A DNA stretch of 42,308 bases from positions 1-42,308 of the forward strand of contig ONHE01000062.1 in the NCBI GenBank assembly GCA_900317545.1, written 5' to 3'. Shown in pieces: positions 7,638 through 18,100 of this stretch. The notes under the pieces were generated by a model that worked only from the letters and a program-made list of their open reading frames with translations, was not told where the DNA came from and searched no databases. Source of the DNA: an uncultured Prevotella sp. Lineage in GTDB: Bacteria; Bacteroidota; Bacteroidia; Bacteroidales; Bacteroidaceae. Numbering within the stretch: position 1 is the first letter of the stretch; the number at the start of each line of letters is the position of its first letter. The position numbers and the translations under genes were made by a program.

Positions 7638-8860
7638 CTAATAGTTCTGTGTAAGTGAAGGATTCTTCCGGGTTGCATTGAGTGGGAACGGTAATACCCA
7701 GAGCTTGCTGTCAGGCTTGATGCTGAAAGTGCCGTAGGAGCCGAGAGCGCGTGTGATGGTCTTTGCATAAGCAGGCTCAGAGTTCCACCGCTTTGAGTCG
7801 AAGAAGTTTTCGAAGCTGCAGATACATTCCACCCACTTGGCCTTCTGGAGCAACGCCATAGCCTGCATCTCGTTGAGGTTGTCTTGAGCGAAAGGCTTAT
7901 AATTCTCAACACGGTGGCGGCGCACACGGTCGACGTACTGCAATCCCTCCTTAATCTTTCCCGTTCGGATGAGGCATTCGGCGAGAACATAGTAGACGTG
8001 GTCGCTGGTAATGCCATAGACATTGCCCTTGAGCGTCCATCCCTGATAGAGAGCGGTACCCTCAATGCCTGACATCATCGGCCCCATGAATGTACTCCAT
8101 CCGCCGGCTGCGTCATAGTTGACCACATAGTCACCGTCTTCAAACTTCTCCCATGTTTCCTTGGAAATGACATCGAAAGTAAGACTTACGCGCCCGCTTC
8201 CTCCGATATAAAGCAGATTATTGGCTACATTCTGCGTGATAATCCACGCTCCACTCTGTACGAGCGTCTCTCTTGCATCGATGGTGTTGTTGATCTTCAG
8301 CGATGCCTGGGCGTAGGGTATGGCGTCCGCATAGCGTTTCATCTGCATCAGGACGTAGGCTTTGGCAGCATAGGCGAAAGCTTTGTCTGCCCGCTCCACG
8401 TTGTTGCTTTCATCCGGGAGTTCTGCAATAAAGTCATCGGCCAAGTCGGCAAGGATATGTCGATAGATTTCTTCAAGGGTGAGTTTAGTCTTCTCTTGAG
8501 ACACATCTACGTCTTCCACATAGGGTATGCCACCTTCCTTGTCGGCCGTGCCGGCATCATACTGTTTGGCGTAGATGTTGACCAAAAGGAAGTGTAGCCA
8601 AACCCTGATGACGTGTGCCTCTGCCACCAACTGCTTTTTCTTCACCTCGTCGCCTTGTGCGTCAAGAAGTTTGTTGAGCAGTACGTTCATATAGTTGATG
8701 TATTTGTAAGCCGACTCATAACGTACGTCTGAGATAGCAAGCACGCCTCTGTCAATGATCTCGTTGTAGGTATAGTTGGCATAATCGACCGTGTTGGGCT
8801 GCGAGAGCACTTCCGGTACGGTGACGAAAGCACCGAGGCCTTCGTTGCAGTCACCACGAT
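7638..8860 (-). pseudogene. susD/ragB-like remnant, 5' end deleted
   Basis: The open frame encodes the C-terminal part (about 400 residues) of a SusD/RagB family nutrient-binding lipoprotein. SusD-like features include a TPR-like helical core (AEAHVIRVWLHFLLVNIY, KAFAYAAKAYVLMQMKRYADA) and the typical end WVLPFPLNATRKNPSLTQNY. The signal peptide, lipobox cysteine and about 90-100 N-terminal residues are missing. The frame can be followed upstream of the first Met (8810) to about 8860, where it runs straight into the plug domain of the upstream susC in a different frame. A deletion has therefore joined the two genes. A secreted SusD is not possible from this gene, and any translation from 8810 would stay in the cytoplasm. 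Confidence 0.87.
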
Positions 8861-9799
8861 GACACCATTAGAGGCGCGTGCACCGTAAATTGACACGGCT
8901 GCGGCATCTTTCAGTACGGTGATGTTCTCAATGTTATAGGGGTTGATCGTTTCGATGGAGCCTTCGATTGGCAGTCCGTCAACAACGACGAGCGGGTTGG
9001 TGTTTGCCTCGAAAGAGCTCACACCACGGATGGTGAGGGCTTTCTCGTCACCGTCATTGATGCCGTTCTTGTAGCTGACGAGCCCGGGGATCTGTCCTTC
9101 CAGGTTTTGTACGATGCTACTTGTTTAGCGGCGATTGAGATCCTTGGAAGAGATAATCTGATAAGAACCGGTAGCATTTTCGCGCTTGATGTTCTGGTAA
9201 CCTGTGACGAGGACTTCATCAAGGAGCGTCTCATCCGGAGATAGCTTGAGCATGATAAACGAGGTTTTGCTGGTGACCTTCACATTCTGCGGGTGGAAGC
9301 CGATGTAGCTGAACTCCAACTCGGGATTTGTACCTTCTACAAGGAGTACGAATGCTCCATCAGCATCCGTGGTAGCCCCGTTTCCCGTTCCTTTCTGCAT
9401 GACGGTAACACCAACAAGCGCCTCTCCGTTCTGGTCGGAAACGATGCCGCCTACCTTCTTCTTAAAATATACACCTTGCTGGTTTTTCCTCGCTTTGTGC
9501 AGCACGATGGTATGCTTTACAATCTCATAGTCGATGCCGGCTTCAGCAAGAAGAACGCGGTTGAGGAGTTGTTGCAGATTGAGATTCTTGTAGGTGCAGG
9601 TGACAGGCGGAACACCTTGCAGCACTTGTTTCTGATAGACAAACTCGTAACCCGTCTGTTTACGAAGGTCACGGATTACCATTTCGATAGGTTCTTTGTT
9701 GTAACTGACGCTGTAGGTCTGTGCTCTCGCCACAAGCGTGAAGGAAGAGAGGACCAGCGTGAATGCGAGAATCAGCAAGGTTTGTTCGATGTGTTTCAT
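8836..9799 (-). pseudogene. susC/ragA-like TonB-dependent receptor remnant
   Basis: The 5' third of a SusC-family TonB-dependent outer-membrane transporter. Residues 1-27 are a signal peptide ending ARAQ. An STN (secretin/TonB short N-terminal) domain follows at about 30-85, then a carboxypeptidase-D-like repeat (VGGIVSDQNGEALVGVTV) at about 108-185, and the plug (NPLVVVDGLPIEG ... VSIYGARASNGVIVVTATKA). Two lesions are seen. A TAA at 9125-9127 interrupts the frame after SSKDLNRR, and homologous sequence continues in the same frame beyond it. The whole beta-barrel (roughly 700 residues expected) is absent, replaced by the interior of susD. The STN domain suggests the ancestor signalled to an anti-sigma factor, but no sigma/anti-sigma gene is nearby. 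The gene cannot make a transporter. Confidence 0.88.
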
Positions 9800-9921
9800 A
9801 TATCTCTCTGTTTAATATTTTGTATCTTTTTCCCGATATGTGTATTCAAGAAGCTTCAAGCAGACAGGTCTCATGGATGTCGTATGGGTGCAGAAGCATA
9901 CGATGGGTACATTACTGTCCT

Positions 9922-11309
9922 TTACTGTTTTGTCTGCTCAATGATGATTTGTTCCATCTGCGGGTCACTCGGCTGTGGAGCGTCGGCTTTGAAAAGGTTG
10001 CCATTCGGGTCAATCATGATGAAGCGCGGGATAGTGGTGATGGCATATTCCTTAAACAGCTGATCCACGGCGGCACCATTTATGTTGTATTGTGCCCATG
10101 GCCATTTCTTTTCATCGAGCATCTTTTTCCAAGCATCGACATTTTCATCGATGGACAGGCCGATGACCTGTAACCGACCGTTGTTCTTTTGCCGTTCGAC
10201 CACTTTCTCCAAATAGGGGATCTGTTTCTTGCACAGGCCACACCAGGTTGCCCAGATGTCAATATAGGTGAACTTGCCTTTAGTAATGTCACTGAGATGA
10301 ACCGTATGGCCGTCGGGGGCATGAAGGATTATGTCATAAGCCTTGACGCCGGCTTTCGTCTGGTCACATGAAGCCTTGATATTCTTGTAGGGCGCATAGA
10401 GTACGGAATCAGCTCCTGCCCACTGGCACAGTTCTCGGTAGAAAGCGTGATAGTGCCGTCAGAATTTCCTATCTCGAAATACTCATACCCCACCTCTTTG
10501 ACTATGGCTGTCCGGAGTTTCGGTTTCGTAACCAGCTTGTCGCACTGTTTCATCATCTCTCGGCAGAAAGGCAGCATGTCACCTTTTAGGACCGGTCGGG
10601 GTGCAACGTGTGCATCCACATAGGCGAAGGAGAGCCCCGTCCGGATGGTCTTGTCACTGTTGATGTCGTTGCCGACGAGGAGCGCCTGAAAGTCCGGTGA
10701 TTCGAGCAGCGGAGTGCCACTCTTGCGGCAGCTGTCTTTGATCAGACTAAGCTTTAACTCTTCATATTCGTCTGCGCCCCGCAACATGTATTTCCTGCGC
10801 AGTTCCTTATCCTTGACAGCCTTGATGAGCCGGATTGCCTCTGCGTGGTTATCCTCGAGCATAGTCCTGCAACGAGCATATGATTTCTGTCGGGCTGGGT
10901 CAATGGAATAGTAGTTCAGTCCGTAGTAGGCGGTGGCGAGTGCATTGAGGGCGCGCGAAATCCCTTTTGCGGCTCCGCCCGGGGTAAGGTGCGTCTTGCC
11001 TTCTGCATCTCGGGTGAAGATGGCTGTGGCGGTCTTGCCGGCTGTGAGGTGGATGCCAAATCGCTCGCGGCCAATATACAGGTTGACATCGGGCTGACGT
11101 CCGTTCATGTCGCCGTTCCATGCGAAAGTGTGGTCGGCAGCAACAGGGATGCGCTGCACGTCCTGTCCTTTTCCGTCGACATTCGACAAGAGAAGCACGG
11201 TGCTGTCTTCGGGCATAGAGCCCTCACAACGTCCTTTGATCAGCTGAGCGCTGATCATCGCAGTATTCATGAGCAGCATTGCTGCCATCAAAATTCCGGT
11301 CTTGTGCAT
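9922..11309 (-). pseudogene. TlpA-like thioredoxin-fold protein, frameshifted paralogue
   Basis: This is a broken paralogue of the intact gene directly upstream (11358-12755). The first frame (11309 to about 10445) gives a signal peptide (to SAQ, residue 22) and the N-terminal domain that matches LLKGxCxGxMPxDS of the paralogue. Near 10440-10446 the frame shifts after SDGTITL. The other frame continues homologously (YRELCQWAGADSV, then GKFTYIDIWATWC, and GIxxIPRFIMIDP-like end) to a stop at 9922. The thioredoxin active site reads WCGLCKK where the paralogue has WCGPC, so the redox motif has changed too. With the frameshift, the product would lose the thioredoxin domain. Programmed frameshifting is not supported by any obvious slippery run. 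Confidence 0.85.
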
Positions 11310-11357
11310 CTTAAATATGAGTTTTGTCTTAAAAAAAATGTAATGGTTTAGAAAAGA

Positions 11358-12755
11358 TTAAAGATCTACTTTTGTCTGCTCGTTTATAATCTTCGCTGTC
11401 TTTTCCTCACTTGGCCGAGGAGCGTCGGCGTTGAAGATGAGGCCTGCAGGATCGATCATGATGAATCGGGGAATGCCCTGGATTCCCCACTGTGCGCAGA
11501 AGGTTTTGGCCACCTCGCCTGAGACGTTATATTGCGTCCATGCCGTTTTGTCGGTATCGATCATCTTTTTCCATGCTGCTACGTTCTGGTCGATGGAGAT
11601 GCTTATCACCTGCAGTTTGTTGTTATTTTTTTCTTTTTCAACAAGCTTAGCCAAATAAGGAATCTCGTTTTTACATGGGCCGCACCAGGTTGCCCACACA
11701 TCAATGTAGGTAAACTTGCCTTTCACGATATCACGCAATCGGCACGTCTTGCCGCCACGGTCGGTGAGTGTGATGTCAAAACATTCAGTCCCTTTTCTCG
11801 TCTTGTCCCAAGAAGCAACAACCTCTTTATATTCCGCATATGCCACCGAGTCCTTTCTCGCCCATCGGCAGACATCGCTAAAGAATTGATGATAGTCTCC
11901 GCTGTTGTCGCCATAACGAAAATAGAACTGACCGACGCTCTTGACAAGATCTTGCCGGAGCAGAGGATTGGTGACATATTTGTCAGTGAGAGCCATTAAA
12001 TTGCGGCAGTAAGGCCCCATGTCGGTCCTGAAGCCCAGCTTGATATTATTTTTGCCAGAGACATAAGCATATCCCAAATTGGTGCGATAGGCTATATCAG
12101 TGTTAGGATCAATCTTGCTCATGAGCGTCTTATATTCCGGGATGTCTTCGAGGGACAAAATCTTTTCCGCAGCTTCATTCGTGATCAGGCGCAATTTGAC
12201 CCAAGTGTACTTACCATCATTCAGATCTCTATAGAACTGGCATTGTTTTTCGCTCTTGATGCCTTTGATAAGAGAAACGACTTTCTTATAGTTTTCATCA
12301 AGCATGATCCGATACTCCTTGTCGGTCTTCTTCGAAGTTGGATCGTCTGATAAATATTTCATGATGTCATAAGTGCTCTCCATCTCGTTGACAACTATCG
12401 AGACTTCTTTCTCCGGTCCGTCAAAGATGACATTAATCATCCTTTCATTCTTGTCGAGTGTCATACGGACTGTCTTGCCGGCGAAGAGGTGAGCGCCGAA
12501 AGTCATGTCATTGACCGTGACGGCAATATCCTGATTACGCTCCGTAATTGGTCCGTCCCATGAGAAAGACCCATCCTTGCTGACTTTCATGTTGATAAAA
12601 GCCTGATCAAAAACGCCTCCAGTGGGAGAATAGCTGATGGTCAGGATGCTGTCCTTAGGCATGAATCCCTTGCAAATGCCCTTCAGCAACTGGGCGTGAG
12701 CCAGTGAGCCGCATAGGAACAATAGTGCTGTAAAGATCATTTTAGTATTGTTCAT
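11358..12755 (-). CDS. TlpA-family thioredoxin-like protein, periplasmic or outer-surface
   Basis: This 465-residue exported protein has a signal peptide (1-21, ending AHAQ), an N-terminal beta-rich domain (LLKGICKGFMPKDS onward) of the kind seen before thioredoxin domains in Bacteroidota, a helical middle, and a C-terminal TlpA/AhpC-TSA thioredoxin fold. The redox motif WCGPC is at about 358-361 and the loop with the cis-proline (GIPRFIMIDP) near 425. It probably reduces or isomerises disulfides in envelope proteins. It is the first gene of a minus-strand group followed by a broken paralogue and a decayed susC/susD pair. Such genes commonly accompany SusCD systems in this phylum. It appears to be the only intact member left. 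Confidence 0.85.
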   Translation of the reverse strand: MNNTKMIFTALLFLCGSLAHAQLLKGICKGFMPKDSILTISYSPTGGVFDQAFINMKVSKDGSFSWDGPITERNQDIAVTVNDMTFGAHLFAGKTVRMTLDKNERMINVIFDGPEKEVSIVVNEMESTYDIMKYLSDDPTSKKTDKEYRIMLDENYKKVVSLIKGIKSEKQCQFYRDLNDGKYTWVKLRLITNEAAEKILSLEDIPEYKTLMSKIDPNTDIAYRTNLGYAYVSGKNNIKLGFRTDMGPYCRNLMALTDKYVTNPLLRQDLVKSVGQFYFRYGDNSGDYHQFFSDVCRWARKDSVAYAEYKEVVASWDKTRKGTECFDITLTDRGGKTCRLRDIVKGKFTYIDVWATWCGPCKNEIPYLAKLVEKEKNNNKLQVISISIDQNVAAWKKMIDTDKTAWTQYNVSGEVAKTFCAQWGIQGIPRFIMIDPAGLIFNADAPRPSEEKTAKIINEQTKVDL

Positions 12756-12937
12756 CTCTTATCATTTTAGTTATGGTTTGTGGCAGATCCACAAAATGAT
12801 TCATCTATAACCTCAATACGCAACAAGTCTCAAAATGGACAAACAAATCGGAATGTTTTTTCTGAAATGATATACCCTCTTTTCTCTTCCTATTCTTTTG
12901 CAGAGAAGCGTTATGTGGCCATTTCCTCGTAACTTTT

Positions 12938-13027
12938 TTTTGCCGTTCTTATACTTCGGCGATTACCGTTCCTTAATAAGTCCGATTGCCGTTCCTTAAT
13001 AAGTCCGATGGTCGTTCCTAAGGAACG
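12938..13027. repeat. 23-bp tandem repeat, about four units
   Basis: Units begin at 12938 (degenerate), 12961, 12984 and 13007 (partial). Units two and three differ at one base and contain the core CCGTTCCTTAATAAGTCC. The last unit ends in a small palindrome, CGTTCC-TAA-GGAACG (13013-13027). The array lies upstream of both divergent operons, so it could bind a regulator, but it could also be a neutral minisatellite. Confidence 0.85.
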
Positions 13028-13111
13028 ATATTGAGGTCGCTATCGGTCGAATATTTTACCGAACATGTGTTTTTTTTATGTTCAACTTTAAAATTTCTCC
13101 CATAAAATAGC

Positions 13112-13119
13112 TAAATTTG
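13112..13119 (+). promoter_or_regulatory. Promoter -7 box for DUF5686-addAB operon
   Basis: TAAATTTG fits TAnnTTTG exactly. Only six nucleotides separate it from the ATG at 13126, so the transcript would begin at or next to the start codon. No clear -33 box is seen. Confidence 0.65.
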
Positions 13120-13125
13120 CATCAT

Positions 13126-15171
13126 ATGCGAGAAAAATGGGCCGCCACTCTCTGCCTGATCGTTCTGTTTCTCACACAGTGCGACAGGCTTCATGCAAAG
13201 ATCCGTCCGGACTCGGCGCTGCTAAACCGGATTTTCAATTACGCTTCCGGCATTGACACGGCTGGTCTGACGGGAACGCGGACATATACTTACAGGCGTT
13301 TTAACTTAAATGTAAAGAGGCGCAATTTCACGCTTCTTCCCGTACCGACGATGTACCGAATCGCTCATGGCTGTTGCAGAGAGTATGTCGGAGAAGACTA
13401 TAATCAGGTTACGTTCAAGTCGTTTAACGACTTGGAAACACAGAGCAAGATCTGCCTTTCTACCATTCCGCGACGTCGCCAGGTCATGACTCCGGCCCTG
13501 AAGTATCTGATGCCTCGGATTTATAATATTTCTGTGTTTGATGGATACATCCTCTCGCCATTCCATATTAAGAACCGAAGATTTTACCGATATTCAACCA
13601 TACTCCTGTTTGACGGGACCGCGATGGTGATATTCAAGGCAAAAGTGGACAACACACAGCTTGTCAACGGATCCGTAACGGTTGACTACGCTACAGGAAG
13701 GATCATCGGCGGAGAGATTGAAGGCGAATATGACATGAGCCGATTCCATCTCACACTGACAATGGGAGACGAAGGGACAAAGTCACTGCTTCCGCAGAAA
13801 AGCAGTCTGAATATGCAATTCAAGTTTATCGGGAACAACATCGCTGCTCACTATAAGGAGTACTATGATCAGCCCCAGCAGCTGCCGGACTCGGTGGTGG
13901 GGTGCAACGACCGCAGGTTGATGGAAGCGGTAAGGCCTGACACACTGTCCTTACTCGAGCAGGGCATGTATGAGAAGTATGATGCAGAGATTGCGGATAG
14001 CGATTCCGCCGCCGCCACTCGCAAAAAGCCGTCCAAGTTCAAGCAAATCATGTGGGACGTCATAGGCTATCATGTCATCAACCGAATCCGCTATACGATC
14101 GGCCCTAAAGATCAGGGATATTTCCGCCTTAACCCTATTCTGAATCCGCTCTATATGGGGTATAGCAACCGTCGCGGATTCTATTATAAGTTCGACCTGC
14201 GAGGGGCATACAGCTTTTCGCCGCTCACCGAAATCAACATACGATTCAAGGGGGGATATTCGTTCAAGCAAAAACAATTCTACATCTGGATCCCCTTCAT
14301 GCTCTACTGGAACAAGAAGAGAAACGGATACTTGCAAATCGAAGCTCGCAGTGGAGACCGGATCTTCAGCACCTCCGTCCGGCAAGACGTGCTGGAGACT
14401 CCGGCAAGGGACGACACGATCGAATGGAGCAGATATAACTTAGATGAATTTACGGCAAACTCATTGGTCATAACAAACAATTATGACATCTCCGACCATT
14501 TCGGTGTCAAGGTCGGTCTTGCACTCCGCGACCACCATGGTTTTGACCGCAACTCGTTTATACTTGCCAGACGTCCCACGAAATATAAATCGGTCGCCCC
14601 GTCGGCCGAATTGGAGTATCGTCCACTTGGATGGAAAGGTCCCATCTTTACGCTTGACTATGAACGCAGTTTCAAGCGCTTGATGGGTTCGAACATCGCT
14701 TATGAAAAGTGGGAAATGGACGGGCAGTATATCCACCGGTTGGCAAGTCTCCAGTCTCTGTCGTTCAGAGTCGGGGCTGGTCTCTATACCCGCAAGGAGA
14801 AGAATTACTTTCTTGACTATACGAATTTTCGAGAAAACAACATTCCTGGAGGCTGGAATGATGAATATAGCGGCGAGTTTGAGACTTTGAACAGCGACTG
14901 GTATAACACCTCCAACTATTACGCGCGAATGAATATGACTTACGAGTCGCCATTACTGATCACAAGTCGGATTCCCTTGGTCGGCCATTTCATCGAGATG
15001 GAGCGATTATATTTCAGTGCGCTTTCCGTGAAAAAATTAGGACCGTATTTTGAAATCGGCTACGGATTCACGACTCGCCTCTTTTCCATGCACATTTTTA
15101 CATCGAACAATAGAGGCCGATTCAGAGACATAGAATTCAAATTTGGTCTCGAACTATTTCGCGATTGGTAA
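13126..15171 (+). CDS. DUF5686-family outer-membrane protein
   Basis: This protein of 681 residues has an N-terminal hydrophobic segment (about 6-20), a likely signal peptide, and resembles the DUF5686 family of Bacteroidota envelope proteins. The middle (VFDGYILSPFHIKNRRFYRY, VTVDYATGRIIGGEIEGEYD) and the C-terminal half (LNPILNPLYMGYSNRRGFYYKFDLRG, then repeated amphipathic strands) suit an outer-membrane beta-barrel, ending in a strand with a penultimate aromatic. The usual N-terminal carboxypeptidase-D-like repeat of the family appears to be missing. A TTG at 13117 lies inside the -7 box, so I use the ATG at 13126. Its function is unknown. It is followed 11 nt later by addA. Confidence 0.75.
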   Translation: MREKWAATLCLIVLFLTQCDRLHAKIRPDSALLNRIFNYASGIDTAGLTGTRTYTYRRFNLNVKRRNFTLLPVPTMYRIAHGCCREYVGEDYNQVTFKSFNDLETQSKICLSTIPRRRQVMTPALKYLMPRIYNISVFDGYILSPFHIKNRRFYRYSTILLFDGTAMVIFKAKVDNTQLVNGSVTVDYATGRIIGGEIEGEYDMSRFHLTLTMGDEGTKSLLPQKSSLNMQFKFIGNNIAAHYKEYYDQPQQLPDSVVGCNDRRLMEAVRPDTLSLLEQGMYEKYDAEIADSDSAAATRKKPSKFKQIMWDVIGYHVINRIRYTIGPKDQGYFRLNPILNPLYMGYSNRRGFYYKFDLRGAYSFSPLTEINIRFKGGYSFKQKQFYIWIPFMLYWNKKRNGYLQIEARSGDRIFSTSVRQDVLETPARDDTIEWSRYNLDEFTANSLVITNNYDISDHFGVKVGLALRDHHGFDRNSFILARRPTKYKSVAPSAELEYRPLGWKGPIFTLDYERSFKRLMGSNIAYEKWEMDGQYIHRLASLQSLSFRVGAGLYTRKEKNYFLDYTNFRENNIPGGWNDEYSGEFETLNSDWYNTSNYYARMNMTYESPLLITSRIPLVGHFIEMERLYFSALSVKKLGPYFEIGYGFTTRLFSMHIFTSNNRGRFRDIEFKFGLELFRDW

Positions 15172-15182
15172 ACAGAGGGGAC

Positions 15183-18100
15183 ATGAACAAGACACTATCC
15201 ATCTACAAAGCCAGCGCCGGAAGTGGCAAAACTTTCCGGTTGGCAGTCGAATATATCAAACTCGTCATCAGCGATCCGTCATCCTATCGCCATATCTTGG
15301 CCGTCACATTCACAAACAAGGCTACCGAAGAGATGAAAATGCGGATCCTCAGTCATCTGTATGGCATAGCACATCATTTGGACGAGTCAAAGGATTATCT
15401 CAATCGGATCGTGGAAGAACTCGGCGTGTCCGAGCGTTTCGCCGTCGAAAGAGCACAACAGGCACTCACCAATCTCATTCACAATTATCACTACTTCCGC
15501 GTCGAAACCATTGACACTTTCTTTCAGAGCGTACTGCGCAACTTGGCGCGCGAATTGGAGTTACCGGCAAACTTGCGCATTGAATTGAACGACGGGCAGA
15601 TTGAGGAGCAGGCGGTAGACCAATTGATCGAAGGCCTCAGCCGGACAGACAGGGTTCTCTCGTGGATATTGGACTATATCGGGGAAAACATGTCTGACGA
15701 CAAGACTTGGAACATATTCCGGCAAATGAAGAATTTCGGTCTGAACATATTCAAGGATGTCTATAAAACAAGCAGGTCGGAATTGCAACGGACATTAGGC
15801 AAAGCTGACTTTTTCGGACAATATACCAAGACGTTGAGAAAGATCAAAAACGATGCCCAGTCAAAGCTTGAAGCCAGCGCCGATGCTTTCTTCGATTTGC
15901 TGTCATCGGAAGGCTTTACGGTGAATGATTTGGCAAGTGGCACTTCGGGAGCAGCCGGCTATTTTGTAAAATTGCAGAAAGGAGAATATTCAGAGAAAGA
16001 ACTTCTGAAGGCAAAAGTGCTCAACGCGATGAGCGATCCGATGACTTGGCTGCGGAAAGACGACCAGAAAAGCGGAAATCCACTGGCAGACCTGGCCCCC
16101 AGGCTGACACAGCTGCTAATAGAAACAGAGAAGTCGCGTGTGGCGCAGAGCAAGCTCTACAAGTCAGCCGATCTCACGCTCCGGCATCTCAATCAATTAA
16201 GATTACTCGGCAGCATCGAACGCAAGGTTAACGAACTCAACAACGAGGCTAACCGCTTCTTGCTGAGTGACACCCAGATCCTGCTCAACACGCTCATCAG
16301 TGACAGTGATTCGCCCTTTATTTTTGAGAAAATCGGATCTCAATTGAAGCATATCATGATCGACGAGTTCCAGGATACAAGCCTGACACAATGGCATAAT
16401 TTCAAGGTACTTTTGAAAGAATGTATGAGCCATGCGGACAGTTCGAGTCTGATCGTAGGTGATGTCAAACAAAGCATCTACCGATGGAGGTCTGGTGACT
16501 GGCGGCTACTGAACAATATAGAGCAGGAATTCGCTTGGTCCGAACAGCAACTCGAGACGAAAACGCTGAAAGAGAACTATCGCTCAGAACGACATGTCAT
16601 TGATTTTAACAATGCGTTCTTCCAGACCGCAGCCCAAATTGATTACGAGGAGCAGAACAAACTGTTTCCTGAAGGCGCGCGCCAGTTGCAAAAGGCCTAT
16701 CAGCCCGAAGAGGTTGTTCAAAAAATCCCCTCGGAGAGAGGTAGCCACGGCTTTGTTAGCATAGATCTGATACCAAAAGAAGATTATCAGGCCACAATGA
16801 TCGGCAAAGTCTGCGATGCCGTGCTCAGTCTGTTGGCCAGCGGCATCAGCGGAAGCAAGATTGCCATTCTCGTCAGATCCAACCAGACGATCCGCGAGAT
16901 AGCCGATTTCTTCATGCAAAACTACCCGGACATCCGACTTGTATCCGATGAAGCATTCTGCCTTGATTCCTCCTTGGCTGTCAACATGATCATCAACGCC
17001 ATGCGCGTGCTGACGCATCCGGAAGATCAGTTGGCTCTGGCGAACATTGTAAAAGCCTATCAGAAACAAGTCAAACGGCAAAACTATATAGAGGGAGAGC
17101 AGGTCTTTCAGGGTGCAGAAATCAGCAAATTACTGCCGCCTGCATTCATGAACCATCTTGATCAATTGGCCATGCTCCCTGTATCGGAATTAGTTGAGAA
17201 GCTCTGCACGATCTTTGAACTGACAAAACTATCAGAACAAAGTGCGTATATCTATAAGCTCTTCGATGTGATCAGCGATTACCTGCAGGATCATTCGCCG
17301 GATCTCGATTCCTTTCTCGCCGACTGGGACGAAAACCTGCACTTGAAAGCCATCCAAAGCGACGAGATCGAAGGAATCAGGTTGATCACGATCCATAAAA
17401 GTAAGGGATTGGAATTCGATCATGTCATCATCCCTTATTGCGACTGGAAGTTGGAAAAAGCCGTCACGCTGTGGTGCCGACCTTCAGAGAAACCTTTCAG
17501 CGAACTGCCGCTGGTACCGATTTCGTTTAATGAGAAACAGATGATGGGGAGCATCTACGAACATGATTATCTCGAGGAACATCTCCAAAACATGGTCGAC
17601 AATCTCAATCTGCTCTACGTAGCTTTCACCCGTGCGAGCAAGACGCTGCTTGTCTTTGCCCGACGCGGTCAACGCGGCTCCCGGTCATACCTGATCGAAC
17701 AAGCCCTCAGGGACGTTCACAAAGCTCTGCCGAGAAGCACGCTCGAAGGTGATTTGACCAATTCCAAAGAGACGGTCCGATTCACTTACGGCAGCATGGC
17801 CCCGAGTGCAGCCAAAGCTCAAGCCACGTCAAGGAACGTGATCAGCAGTCAGCCTTCTCCCGTGAGTGTCAACATGGAGAATTTCGAGAAAACGGTAGAA
17901 TTCAGGCAGAGCAACAAGAGTCGGGAGTTTGTGGACAAAACAGACGATACAGAACAGCAGGACTATATTCAAACCGGCAATGTCCTACATCACATCCTGT
18001 CCACTATCCGTACGGAAAGCGACATTGAACCGGCCATCCGACAATTAGAATTTGACGGCATCCTCCATAATAAAAGGATGAGCCAGACCAAAATCCGAGA

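Larger units (their letters stand above)
12756..13125. other. Divergent intergenic region with tandem repeats
   Basis: This 370-bp region separates the minus-strand TlpA group from the plus-strand DUF5686-addAB operon. It contains no coding frame. It holds a 23-bp tandem repeat (12938-13027) and the promoter of the plus-strand operon. A good promoter for the minus strand could not be assigned (the best candidate is TCATTTTG read on the minus strand, centred near 12800). Confidence 0.6.

Noticed and set aside
9922..11309. Programmed ribosomal frameshift in the second thioredoxin gene
   Set aside because: No slippery run or pseudoknot is seen at the shift, the active site is altered too, and neighbouring genes are broken, so decay is simpler.
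13117..13125. TTG start three codons upstream for the DUF5686 gene
   Set aside because: It lies inside the -7 promoter box; the ATG at 13126 is the natural start.
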